Notes under the pieces: model-generated
What the model was told of the DNA's origin: nothing
What the model saw: only the letters and a program-made list of their open reading frames with translations
The model's database searches: none
Translations under genes and position numbers: made by a program
In this document: positions 33,381 to 46,059 of the stretch, in pieces
How the letters are laid out: every line of letters begins with the position of its first letter
How positions within the stretch are numbered: the first letter of the stretch is position 1
DNA from: Cryptomeria japonica
Taxonomy: Eukaryota; Streptophyta; Pinopsida; Cupressales; Cupressaceae
Assembly (NCBI RefSeq): GCF_030272615.1
Contig: NC_081414.1
Span: 825,930,896-825,994,895, forward strand
DNA: 64,000 bases
Reading direction: 5' to 3'

Positions 33381-36300
33381 ATGCCTATTGAGACAAGATC
33401 AAAATCTAAAAAGATGGGTGAACCAATGTATCAACCCATGGACAACATAGCAAATTCGCAGTTTCAAACCAGTCAAACGGTACAAATTGAAGGGTAATCA
33501 AACACATCTCTACCACCATATGGAATGGTTCAACTTGGACCACCTCCATTATATGAACCAGTGTTTGTACCTATGAAACCAGGACATGGGAGTGTTCCAC
33601 CAACTCCAAGAGGAAGTGCGCCTTTCAATTTCAATCAACCACACCTGCAACATGACATTCAAAATCAAACATTATATGAAGAACAAACCCTCTCACAAGG
33701 ATTTGGTTCAGATCAAGGCTTTCACCAAGAAATGAATCTAAATGTTCAACCAGATTCCTCATCCAATTCTGATACTTCTGACAATGTTGACATGTTCCTT
33801 CAAGATCCAAAGATAACAAAAAAGATGGATAAGTTCTTGAACAAAGTCTTTAAGATGTTTCCACAAAAGTATCTTAACATGATGAGTAATGTGACATCTT
33901 CAAGTGACCAAATCAATGTGCAAGAACAACAAGGTGGTGATTTGTTAAGTTTTTCCCTGCATCCAAATGAAGAAGATGCACAACAAGCAACTCAACCTAC
34001 CTTGATGAGTAAACGTGCTTCAAAGGCATTGACAGTGACTATTCCTCAAAAGTCACCATTTGAAATGATAAATAATCCACTATTCAACACAACACCTGTA
34101 ATGCAAGATCAAATGAAGAGAACGCAAGTATTCACAGCTGTCCCTCAACAAGAAGTGGTTCCTTACATGCATAAAGTGGGATCAAAATCTAAGATGCAGG
34201 AAAGCTTCACAACTGGAATGCCTAATGTCACCAATGTTCAAAATAATTCCACGATGCAACAAAGTTCTTATGTCCCATTAAGTTCAATATCTTTGCCGAA
34301 TACTATTGCAACAAATCCTTCAATAATGGCAACACAAAGAGCTACGGATAGTGGTTTGCACCAACAACAATTGTTGCAACAATTGAGTAATATACAAAAG
34401 GTACAATCGAATGTGCAAACAAGTAATGTGCAACAACAACAATTTCACATTCGACAACAAATTGCAACGCCTTCGGCACCATTACAAGTTAATGCAAACT
34501 TGCAACCATCACAATGGATTGGACAAACAACACAGCAAGTTAATGCAAGTGCTATACCCCATCCTAAGGAGAAGCAATGAAAAGTGCCTAAACAAATTTT
34601 TTTACAAATGATGGGATATACACCACGACGACAATTGGCACAAAGTCAACAAGTTCCGATCCGTCAGCCTCAACACCAACATGTGCCACAATATGTGCCA
34701 AGACAAGCAAGCTATCCTATTGTACAACCGCAATTGGTGCCTGTGCAATATCAACAACCTACTCAATTGCAATATCAACCTAGGCTCCAAGAAGCACAAC
34801 AACAAGGTCAATATCAAGGCATAGCACAACCACAACAGCAAGTGATGTATCAAGAACTTTATATGTCAGAAACACCAAAAATGGCCATTTCAGAGTATCA
34901 ACAACCAATCGGAAATGCAATGTATCAACAAAGGATACCAACTGGGATTAATGATGGACCTCTAAATTCTGATACAATTGTGCAACAACTTGAGAAGTTG
35001 CAATGAAAAGTTGACGCATTAGAAACTAAAGGAACAAAGAAGTTGTATACAGATCAAGATTTATGTCCTAATCCATTTGACAAGAGTGTACACATGCCTC
35101 CATTCCCTAAGCATTTTGAGGCACCTAATTTTGAGAAATATAAAGGGAATGGCAATCCAAAAGATCACATTCGAGCATTTTCGTGGCATGTACTGAGGTA
35201 AGCTATGAAGAGATGTATTTAATGCGCTTATTTGCACGAAGTCTCACGGGACAAGCTATGGATTGGTATTCACATTTGCCAGGAAATATAAAGACTTGGT
35301 CTGAATTGGCTCAAAAGTTTTTATCTCATTTTGCGTTCAACATCGACAGTGATGTGACCATGTCAGATTTATGCAACACCAAGAAAAATCAAGGTGAATC
35401 ATTAGTGACTTTCTTGCAATGATGGCGAAGCTTGTATAGTTGTTCTTCTCTTGATATACTCGAAGAACAACAAGTGAATCTGTTTATCCAGAATTTGGTC
35501 CCAGAAATGATGTATGAGCTAAAGTTGAAAAGCCCCAGTACTATAGAGAAACTCATTAAGAAGGGAATGAGCATTGAAACAGCTCTGGTAGCTAAAGGAA
35601 TTATCAAGCTCAATAAAGACAATGACAATACCAATTATTCGGGGGATAGAAACAGATTTTGGTATAAGAACAAGAATGTCACTAATGATGGAGTTGTTGA
35701 TGCAAGAGCGGTGAATGCAAATCAACCCCCATTCATGATCAAGAAATTGAGTGTTCCTAATATGTCAACTATGGAACAAAATCAAGCACCAATGAGCAAT
35801 GTTACTCAACAGTTGCAATATCAACAACATGCACAACAACAACATACTCAACAACAAGGCCAACAACAAAACCAGCAGCGTAAACCCTTTCGATCGCGGG
35901 ATGGGCCTCCTCGACAATTTACACCATTGGGAGAGCCTATTGAATCAGTAATGAGACAATTGATACAAGAAAAATTCATTAAGGTACCAGATATCAAGGC
36001 AGAACCAGCAGTAAAACCGCATTGGTGGAATGATAATGCGTACTGTGAATATCATCGGTCTAAAGGACACAAAACTGCATCCTGTTTCCAATTGAAACAC
36101 ATGATTCAAGATTTATTAGAGCAAGGAGTAATTGAGGTAGATCCACCCCATCCAACCTCTAACACTGATCATACTATTTTCAAAACTCCTTTGCTTGATC
36201 ATGACAAGGGAAAAGCGTCTTCTTCCAACTCTGCCCAAACGGCCAATTATGCAAGTTCTGGTTATAATAATGTCATTAATTGTTTTCATGCATCAAATGA

Positions 36301-39300
36301 GTATGTTTCTACCTTAAGAATAAAGGGAAAAGATCCTTCTTGTGTAGTCACCACTCGTCGATCCAAGATAGTCCTGAAAGGAGCTCCTACAGCTCCTCCC
36401 AAGCCAACTCCTGCAAGTCAGTATAATCTTTTGGATCACCTAGGAAAGACACCTGCACAAATATCAATCCTTGAGTTATTGAAAATGTCTCCCATGCATC
36501 GTGCAGTCCTGGATAAAGCTTTAGTTGAGTCCACTGTTCCAACAGATATTGATGTTGACCAGTTTCAAGCCCAGATTGGACATTTAGCCGTTTCCCAAAA
36601 TGTCGCATTTTCTGACAATGATATCTCACCCGACAAGCTCCCTCACAATGATCCTTTACACCTTGAAGTCTTTGTTCATAACTGCAAAATCCGACGAGTC
36701 TTGATAGATGGCGGAGCAGGTCTTAATATTTGTACTTTGAGAGTGGTTATTGGCCTTGGGTATATAGAAAATGACATTGATGCTTCTAAAAGAATAACAA
36801 TCAAAGCATATGATGATGCTGAGCGCCCATCCAAAGGGATAATTACATTGCCTATCAGAGTTGGTCCAGTGACAGAAAACACTTTCCTGCAAGTCCTCGA
36901 CCTTGATCTCCCTTATAATATGATCCTTGGCTGTCCATGGATTCATGCAATGAAAGTAGTTCCATCCACCTATCATCAATGTTTGAAATATCCTTACAAT
37001 GGAACTGAGATAACAATTCCTGGAGATCCTAATCCATTTCAATTTTGTGCTACTCTAAAGGATACCCCTCAGTGGCAAGTCCCAGTCAACAGAGAGGCCA
37101 AATTACATAGCTATGTGGATCCCAATCAATTGTTAGAGGCTGTCAAAGGAAAATTGAAGATACAAGACCAAGGATGTGGAGAATATTCAATGGATCAGAC
37201 ATTCCTCATCGGGAATTTGCCAGTATCTCCAAAATCATATGGCAAACCGCATTTATTGCAAAAAGAACCTAAGGTCATTATTCAATATCAGCCTCCTACT
37301 ACATTTACAAGATGGGGTGAACTTGACAAAGAAACTGTAGATGATGATGTCATAGATTGGCTTTATAAAGATCCAACTGAGACCCCACCTATCAGGTTGC
37401 CAGTGGAACAATATGGCAAAGGATTTACTATGCTGCAAAAGAAAGGATATGATGGTTGCAGTGGCTTAGGTTTGAACAACAATGGAAGGCTAGAACCTAT
37501 CATACCTAAGAGATGACCTCCAACTTTAGGGTTAGGTTTTGTACCGTTGCGAATTGGATCCACATCTACCAAAGTGCCCACGTGTAAAAAAGGGCATGAT
37601 TCTGACGATGAAATAACACCTGAGGATCCCCGACACGAAACTGATTCTAATGAATGGGAGTGGAGTTCTTTCTCTTCTAGTTCTTATGCCCTCGATAATA
37701 TTTTCATTGACCCCGATAACTTGCCTATGGAAGACAAACATGAAATAACTCCTCTTCCTAAAACCTGTCCTCACGCTTGGATAGAGACATTTTGGGATCC
37801 AAGCTCCGAATCCGATACAAGTAGTTTGGATAGTGACACTACAGATGTTCATATCTTTACCATATCAGCCCTCTCTCTCCTTACTACTGATGATGACATG
37901 CCCCTCATCTATCCCCAACTTATCCAACATGACCAACAAGAACCGCTCACATTGGACTGTTTTCAAAATGATGAAGCAATTGCAGAATTCCTTGGACTAC
38001 GAGAAGGCATACCACAAGGTGATCACAAGGTAGGATTTGCTATTGACCTGGATTCCATGGCATATTTTGGGGAGTCAACTCCCTCTTCCAGTCATCAAAA
38101 TGAAAAAAGAAAAGAAATAATAAAAAATCAAAAGAATAGATCTTTGGGTGAAAACCGTAAGGCACTCTCTGATCATACAAAAGTAAAAAGAAAAGACGTA
38201 CCTGCGGATGAAAACCTCTCTGAGGCGCCCAAAGGTGGAAGAGTGGACATACCCCTATCAAGTCAGGACAAATCAACATTACTTGTGGAAATGACTGAGG
38301 AAATCAATTTGGGTACACTTGACAACCCTAAGGTCATTCATTTTGCCGCTTCTCTCTCACAACAGGAAAAAGTAGATTTTGTCAATTTCTTTCTTGAGAA
38401 GAAGATCAGCTTCACATGGTCCTATGCAGATATGCCTGGCCTTGATCCAGAATTGGTTCTTCATCATTTGCCACTAAAAGTGGATGCCAAGCCTGTCAAA
38501 CAGAAACTTAGAAAGATGCATCCTCAGGTGGCTCTTTTGGTCAAAGTGGAATTAAAAAAATTGCTAGATGTGGGCTTCATCAGACCCATTGATTATGCAG
38601 ACTGGATTTCAAATTTAGTGCCTGTTAGTAAAGTAACTGGGGGCATCAGAATCTGCACAGATTTTAGGGATCTCAATAAAGCATGCCCTAAAGATGATTT
38701 TCCATTGCCAAACATAGACATCATAGTGGACATGACGGCTGGATATGAGATGCTTTCATTAATGGATGGTTTCTCCGGCTATAACCAAATTCGCATTGCT
38801 CCTGTAGATCAGCATAAGATAGCATTCACCTATGCTTGGGGTACCTATTGTTGGAATGTGATGCCCTTCGGTCTTAAAAATGCAGGTGCAACATATCAAA
38901 GAGCAATGACGACAATTTTTCATGATTTCATGCACACTCTGATGGAGGACTATGTTGATGACTTGTTATGCAAATCTGTCACTAGAGATAGTCATCTGGC
39001 CATCCTGGGCCCAATCTTTGACCGAATGGAGACCTACAAACTCAGGCTCAATCCAAAGAAGTGTGTCTTTGGTGTCACAGCTGGCAAATTACTAGGATAC
39101 ATTGTTTCTCACTGAGGCATTGAGGTCGACCCTGCCAAAGTTAAAGCAATAATGGATATGCCTCCGCCTTCAAATCTCTGACAATTAAGAAGTCTGCAAG
39201 GAAAGCTCCAGTCAATCCACCGCTTCATAGCTCAGTTGGCTGACAAATGTCATCCATTCCAGCATCTATTGCATAAAGGTGTCGCTTTCAAATGGACCGA

Positions 39301-41578
39301 GCAATGTCAATCAGCCTTTCAAGCTCTTAAAGAATATTTGCCGTCGCCACCTATTCTAATGCCTCCAATAGATGGAAAGCCATTTTTATTGTATATTTTT
39401 GCAACTGAAATGGCATTAGGAGTTCTCTTGGCTCAACAAGATGAGAACGGCAAAGAGAGAGCTATTTACTATATCAGTCGGACACTGGTAGGCTATGAGC
39501 TAAATTATTCAACTATTGAAAGGGCATGCTTAGCAGTGGTGTTTGCAACGCAGAAACTCTGACATTATATGCTAAGCCACTGAACATTGTTGGTTGCAAA
39601 AATTGACCCCTTAAAATATTTGCTTAGCCGAGCAGCTTTGACGGGTCGCCTAGCAAAATGGGTCATGATTCTCAGTGAATTTGACATTGAGTATATGGAG
39701 CGAAAGGCGATAAAAGGACAAGTCATATCAGATCAACTTGCAGAGGCTCCTATTTTTGATGATCATCCCATGTTGACCGATTTTCTAGATGAATCAGTCT
39801 TTGCTTTCACATCCTCTAATGAATGGAAGTTATACTTTGATGGGTCCCATACTAAGTTCGGGTCCGGAGCAGGCATCTTGTTTGTCACCCCTCAAGGTGA
39901 TGCTATTCCAAAGTCTTATAGAATAACTTTCCACTATACTAATAACATTGCAGAGTATGAAGCACTGGTTACAGGACTCTGAGTAGCAGTCCACTGGAAC
40001 ATCAAGCATTTGCAAGTCTATGGAGATTCTCAATTAGTCATCTGACAAGTGAATGATGACTACGAAACAAAAGATGAAAAGCTTATTCCCTATCAGCATA
40101 TGGTAGATTTCTTCAAGACCAAGTTCATGGCTATCCATTTCAATCAAGTTCCAAGAATGCAAAATAAGTCGGCAGATGCGATGGCTACGATTGCTTCCAT
40201 GTTGAATATGCCAAGCAATATGGATAAATGTGAATTTTTAGTTGAACAATTGCTGGTTCCTTCTTTTGACATTCTGACAGCAGATGTGATGTGCGTTCTT
40301 GTTGGTCCCAATTCCCCATGGTACAATGACGTCTATCAATATTTGAAATCCCAAACCTTACCACCCAACCTTTCTGCTAACCAATGTCGAGCCTTTATCC
40401 GACAGACAGCCAAATATGTCATCATCGCCGACACCCTTTACCACCATTCCTTTGACCATACCCTCCTCAGGTGTTTGGATTTTGACGAAGCACAAACGGC
40501 TTTACACGAGGTTCATGATGGTATATGTGCGGGCCATTTCAATGGTCTAAGCTTAGCTAAAAAGTTGATTCGTGTTGGGTATTATTGGCCCACTCTGGAA
40601 AAAGATGTTCATGATTTTGTTAAGAAGTGCTACAAATGCCAGATTCATGGAAACTACATTCATGCACCAGCCCAAGAGCTTCATTCTGTCATATCTCCAT
40701 GGCCTTTTTCTCAATGGGGATTGGATCTTATTGGCAAGATTCACCCGACCTCTGCAAATGGACACAAGTTCATCATTACAGCCACAGAGTATTTTACAAA
40801 ATGGATCGAGGCTATCCCCATGACCTATATCATGGGTGTCCAAATTTCAAAATTCTTGCTGAATTATATCATATGCCGGTATGGGGTTCCCCTTGCCATA
40901 GTCACAGATAATGGTCGTCCTTTCAAGAATAAAGATGTTAAAGGACTTTGTGCAAAGTTTCATATCCAACACCGTTTCTCCAGTCCATACTATCCACAGG
41001 GGAATGGTCAAGCTGAAGCATCAAATAAAACCATTATCAAGATCCTGAAAAAGGTTGTCAATGATGCTGGTCGAGATTGGCATGTACAGCTGAATCCAAC
41101 ACTATGGGCTTATCGCACTTCTATTCGCACACCTATTGGCGCAACACCTTATTCCTTGGTGTATGGTGCGGAAGCTATTTTACCTTTGGAGGTGGAGATT
41201 CCTTCCTTGCGTGTCTCCTTGCAACATCTGATTGATGACGAGACACACAGAGTCTCTCGGCTACATCAGCTTGAGATGTTAGATGAGAAACGTCAGATAG
41301 CTCTAACACATTTGCAAGCATATCAAAACCATCTCCGTCGCTCTTATAATAAGAAGGTCAAAGGGTGACACTTCGAAGTGGGAGACCTGGTTTTAAAGGA
41401 AAACCCTAAGAATGCACAGTCTACTGACATCATCAAAGGTAAATTTGAACCTAATTGGGTTGGTCCTTTCATAGTAACTGCAGCATATGGCTCGGGGGCA
41501 TATCAGCTTGCTACCTCGGAAGGTGAACCTCTGTCCGATCCTATAAACAGCATGCATCTTCACAAGTACTGGGCATAA
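33381..41578 (+). pseudogene. gag-pol of element A, one frame with 12 stops and a frameshift
   Basis: Same domain order as in B: Gag, knuckle CEYHRSKGHKTASC, protease LIDGGAG, G-patch-like stretch, RT (YVDD near 38950), degenerate first RNase H, archaeal-type RNase H, integrase (TDNGRPF near 40905) and C-terminal module, ending in Lys-Tyr-Trp-Ala. Here gag and pol share one frame, which shows the ancestral layout. Breaks: TAA at 33495; TGA at 34578, 35004, 35420, 37514, 39113, 39179, 39560, 39581, 39980, 40043 and 41366; a one-base deletion near 35180. At seven of the eleven TGA sites element B has CGA, at three CAA or CAG, and at one (35420) B also has TGA. No functional product is expected. 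Confidence 0.94.
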
Positions 41579-41604
41579 TTTTCTATCGGTACTTCTTCAA
41601 ATAT

Positions 41605-41765
41605 GATCCTTAAAAAATACAAAAAAATGAAAAAAAAATGAAAAATACAAAAAAATGAAAAAAAAATGAAAAATACAAAAAAATGAAAAAAAGAGAAAAA
41701 TACAAAAAAATGAAAAAAGAGAAAAAAAGAAAAGAGCAAAAAAAAAAAAAGAGCAAAGAAAAATG
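41605..41765 (+). repeat. aaaaaatgaaaaat simple repeat after A pol
   Basis: Several units of AAAATACAAAAAAATGAAAA. Counterpart of 28727-28803. Confidence 0.8.
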
Positions 41766-42083
41766 ATTCGCCCTCTAGTGAAACCTGGCAAATAGGCGCT
41801 TGGGGCAAGTACCTTGGTGAAAACCTGGCAAACAGGTGCCATGTGTAAAATGAGATCGTTGCTCCGTCATCTATCATGACCTTTAAGCTATGCTTTTTCT
41901 CGGCCAGTTTCTCATGTCTATCTTTGTCTTGACCCGATGTCCTATTCCAGGCTCGTTATTGGTCAACATCATTACCCCGGTTCTTTGTCCATATGTTTTG
42001 GTTCTGGTCTATGTATGTCTTTCTGATGCACATTGGGTACGTTCCCTTGTCATGATCGATCACTGGAACTTTTGCATTTAAAA

Positions 42084-42355
42084 ATGTCCTAAAGAAAGCT
42101 CATAAAAAATTGAAAAATGTCCTGAAGAAAGATCATAAAAATTGAAAAATGTCCTGAAAAAAGATCATAAAAATTTAAAAATGTCCTGAAAAAATCTCAA
42201 AAACATTTAAAAATGTCCTGAAAAAATCTCAAAAACATTTAAAAATGTCCTGAAAAAATCTTCAAAAAAATCAAATAATGTCCTAAAAAAAAATATCTAA
42301 AAATTGCAAAATGAAAATCCCTAAAAATCATAAAAAGTCCTGAAAAAATGAACAC
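42084..42355 (+). repeat. A-rich tandem array with GTCCTGAAAAAA core, element A
   Basis: About eight units of roughly 31-33 bp. Some neighbours are identical (TCTCAAAAACATTTAAAAAT). Confidence 0.85.
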
Positions 42356-43470
42356 AAAAAAATTTCAAAACATTAAAATCCAAAAACAAGCATTTTGCAA
42401 TAAATATCCTCTTGGTGCATAAGCCAAATCACTGAGCATCCCTCCAACAACTCGCAATTAAACATTGTGCTTTAATGAAATCATGCATTAACATATGAAC
42501 CTTTTCAATTAAACCAGATATTCAAACTGATCAAAATTGTCTTATCAATCAAACGTTACCATCAAAATCATTTGTCCTTGGCACACTATCATGGGTCTTA
42601 TACAGGGTGTGGTATACTCGAAACCAGACTGTGTCCTGTCTTAGACGGGGTACCACATTCCCTGAAACTAGACAGCATGATCGTCCTATCCGCACTTTCA
42701 ACTTTTGACAATGAAGATCAAGATGTTTGTTTGATTTGTTGGAATTTGTGCATCTTATCTTTTTATTGATTTATCTTTGGCTTCGGTCATGTTCCTATGT
42801 TGCTCGATGATGTCACTGAGTGATTTAGAGTGACCGGGATGGTTCATGGTCCTTTTCTTGATTGTGATTGTTGCTTGTCTATGATGTGTCTGTCTTTCGC
42901 AAAAAGGGTTGCATTTCAACTCTGGCCTTCAATGCCATGATGCTACGCATCCATTTTGCTACATTAAAAATAAAGGTTCTCACCTACAAAGTGCATTACT
43001 GAAAGCAAGTTTTTCTTCGTCTCTAACTATCCTCTGTTTCATTTTCTTCTTACTAACATTTCTTCTGTCCGGTTGGATAGTCAGTTCGGTCTAGTGCTCC
43101 GATTTCCAACCATACATACTGCATACTGCATCCATTTGGTTAGTACATTTGCATTACATCCAGCATCATATCAAGCATTTTATCCATTTCATACTATCAA
43201 TGCATCAAAAACGCAGAAGCAAAAATATATCCATACATATTCCACAATGGTACATAAACAGTGCATAAGTCATCCATACATGGAAAATCACATAAATCAT
43301 TTGCATCTCATCATATCGATGCATATCATATCATCTGCCACAATAAATATCGGAGTACAAAATCAGACTGTCTCTCCTAAGTATGGCCCGCAGGCTGACT
43401 ACAAAATGTCAAAATACATAATGCCCACTGTCTGTCTAAGGAGCACGTGCCTCTGTCACTGGGTGCTCCC
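42356..43470 (+). other. 3' region of element A between array and antisense gene
   Basis: It aligns with about 29440-30530 of B. No gene seen. It contains the CAGACTGTGTCCTGTCTTAG-type palindromic segment shared with B. Confidence 0.7.
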
Positions 43471-45262
43471 TTAGTCCTCCTCATCCTTGCAAGGTCTTGC
43501 AGATGATGTCCCTCCTGGTCCTGGCTGTGGTGGTCTCATTGGTCCACTCACCCCCATGCTACTCAATGACCTCCAAGAGCGTGCCCTGCTCTCTGTCCTC
43601 GATCGTGCCCGATATGAAGGTGCTCTCTGCTCTGGTGGAAATGCACTCTCATATAGTGTCCTCCAATGGTGTATCTCCTCTCTGGTCTCTACTAGCATTT
43701 GTCCTAGCTCCCGTACACTGGCATCCCGAATCGACCCAATATACTTAGTGACTCTCTGTTCCTCTCGCTATGTCTGAGCAATCGCTGCATCTCGAGCCGC
43801 TATGAGTCTAGCTATCTCCGCTCTGAACTAATCATGCTGTCTCTCTAAAGTCGTAATGTGATCCTACTGACTCGCTATGGTAGCCCTGAATATCTCCATC
43901 TCCTCTGTCCTAGCTATCTCTGGCTCTATGGGTATGTCCTGTAATGCCTCATGCTCGCCTGAATCTAGCTCATCCTCCTGCTCCCCACCATCCTCATCTC
44001 TGTCCTCATCCCCACCTCCATCATCCTCATCTCCGTCCTCGTCATCCTCCTCATCCCCGCCCTCCTCCTCCTCATCCTCATCATCTCCCTCCTCCTCTCC
44101 TGTGAGTGGGAAGTCCTCCTGTCGCCTCGGTACTGGAATATCCAGATCTGTCAATGGCACTGGCCGCTGTCATGCAAACCATCTCTCATACTCATCTGTC
44201 ATCCCGACGTCTGCCACATCTGATCTCCAATCCCACTGTCTCTGCTATAGCTGTGAGAAGTCCGCATATGCTGTGTGTGGCTGAATCATACTCCCCCACT
44301 GACTCATCTCTCTGTGAGATCGGGCAAAGTGTGTTGTCCTCCTAGGTACATCCTGCCTCTCTCCAAACTGTCGTCTGACTCTCTCTGGCAGGTACAACTC
44401 AATCACTCTCTATTGATTCACCGGTCGCCCAATCAGATACCTCTCCTGTCTACAATACAGTAACTCCTCACTATCATCTGACCATATCGGACAATCACAA
44501 TATGGCCTCCATATGAACTCTCTCAGTCTATCTAGCTCATGTCACCAGTATAATATGAATCCAAAAGGACCCTGTCTCAGTGCTCCCCCATAGCAGTACA
44601 CATATGGTCGGTGTGGTACTACCTGTCTATCTGTAATCGGTCAACATATGGCTATGTGCTCAAATGCCCATACCTATAGCAATGTAACCCCACAGCTCAA
44701 AGTCTGCACTCCCTGATATGTTATCTGATGCAGCTGAAAATATAGCATAGCCAGTACACATGGTCCCCATGCATACACTGTCCCCTCTGTTGCCATCCAC
44801 TCTAGCACTCTTTCCCATCCAATAGGGAATCCATGTCCTCGTCTGTCTCCTGCTAGTAGACATGCTATCACCACGTATCGTCGATCATACTCTGATGCCA
44901 TAGTCTCCCAGCCAATCTCCCTCTTGACGATATCTAGATCATCTACGTCACACTCAAATAGTCTGCACAATGCATCTCTCCCTGTCACTGGGTCATACTC
45001 TATCATCTCTCCATGAATCAGAATGTGGAGGATACGCCATACATCCTCCAGTCGCCAGATGGAAGGAGGAAGTCTCCGAATGCCATCGCTCTGCCAATGC
45101 GGTAAGCAGTCTTGTGTTTGCCCTAATCTCGGGCATGAATGTGACATAGTATATCCCAAGTCCTGCTAAGGTATCTCTCTCTGTGCTCCTGAGTCTATGT
45201 CGTAGCATGAAGCAATCAGGTTGGTTCTCCCATGTGATCAACGGATACTATCGACTCTGCAT
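43471..45262 (-). pseudogene. antisense plant mobile domain (PMD) gene carried by element A, degraded
   Basis: It lies between pol and the 3' LTR on the opposite strand. From an ATG at 45262 the frame meets TAG four codons on, then reads LRSTERDTLAGLGIYYVTFM and RLLTALAERWHSETSSFHL. After a frameshift near 45060 it continues WRLEDVWRILHILIHGE and on to about 44674. Further pieces follow, broken by stops: IELYLPERVRRQFGERQDVP, a DEYERWF motif, a very acidic Asp/Glu tract (about 44000-44120), and a tail ending CKDEED at 43471. The series LTALAERW, SFHL, LEDV, HGE and LPERVRRQFG is the signature of the aminotransferase-like plant mobile domain. PMD proteins MAIN and MAIL1 act in meristem upkeep and transposon silencing. 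Tat elements such as maize Grande are known to carry antisense genes. The function here is unknown. Confidence 0.82.
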
Positions 45263-45475
45263 CACAATTGGGGCAACTTTTGTCAGTTTTAGGGTTTGCT
45301 CCTACGGGTTGCATTTCCTCATTTTCATGTCTACTTAGGGTGTTTTTCCTATAATTTGACCTATCCTATCCTTGTCCCCCCTTTCCGGATCATTTGCATG
45401 TTATTTTGACCAAAATTAGGGTTTTCCATGCACTGTTGCGCTCGTGTCAAAGAACCTGTGCCTGTGTCAGGTAAC

Positions 45476-45505
45476 CTGCACTTGTGTCTCCCTACACAAG
45501 TGCAG
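45476..45505. repeat. perfect 12-bp inverted repeat upstream of the antisense gene
   Basis: CTGCACTTGTGT, six-base spacer, ACACAAGTGCAG. It is flanked by more copies of the TGCGCNNGTGT motif on both strands (about 45433-45530), resembling the leader arrays. It lies about 215 bases upstream of the antisense ATG. Confidence 0.85.
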
Positions 45506-46045
45506 AAGACCCTACACAAGCGTAGGAGTCCTTTTTGGCATCCCCTGTGGGCCCCGTAATGTCCCGCAAGCAATCAAAATTCATGAACTTGAAAACATGG
45601 GTATTTGAGATCCATACCGCTGCTCCTGCGTCGTCCGGTCATCTGAATGTGCATACACATTCCCCAAGGTGATCCGCCATTGGAATGTTCACCATCTCTC
45701 TGCAAGTGTCCTTGTCCAGATCAACAAATTCTCCTCTTTGTCTAGTGCAAATGAGCAATTTTCAACCTCTTGGTCTCATTTATAGCTCTTTGTCAGTGTA
45801 TAGATGGACGTGCATCCTCTCCATCTTATGTTGGTCGCAGTCTTTTGCATCTTCAATTGCTTGTCCTTCATGCATCCGATCTCCGATTGTCAGTTCGTTC
45901 GATCCTATCTCATTTTTATCGATGAATTGGCCTCTTTTCTGCATGTTGCCGGCCAATTCCTCGAGGGGGCATGCATATGTCATTATTATTGTCTGGGGCA
46001 TTTTCATTAAGTTCTTTGAAACAACACTTAAAATTGCATTGTCTC
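45506..46045 (+). other. end of the 3' region of element A
   Basis: From about 45552 it aligns again with B (30555 onwards). No gene. Confidence 0.7.
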
Positions 46046-46059
46046 AAAGAGGGGCAAAA
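46046..46059 (+). other. polypurine tract of element A
   Basis: AAAGAGGGGCAAAA directly before the 3' LTR. Confidence 0.85.

Noticed and set aside
33381..41578. Recoding of TGA as an amino acid in element A
   Set aside because: CGA-to-TGA decay at methylated CG explains most sites, and B uses sense codons at all but one of them.
43877..44284. plus-strand Ser/Pro-rich ORF
   Set aside because: It is the shadow of the acidic Asp/Glu tract of the antisense gene on the minus strand.
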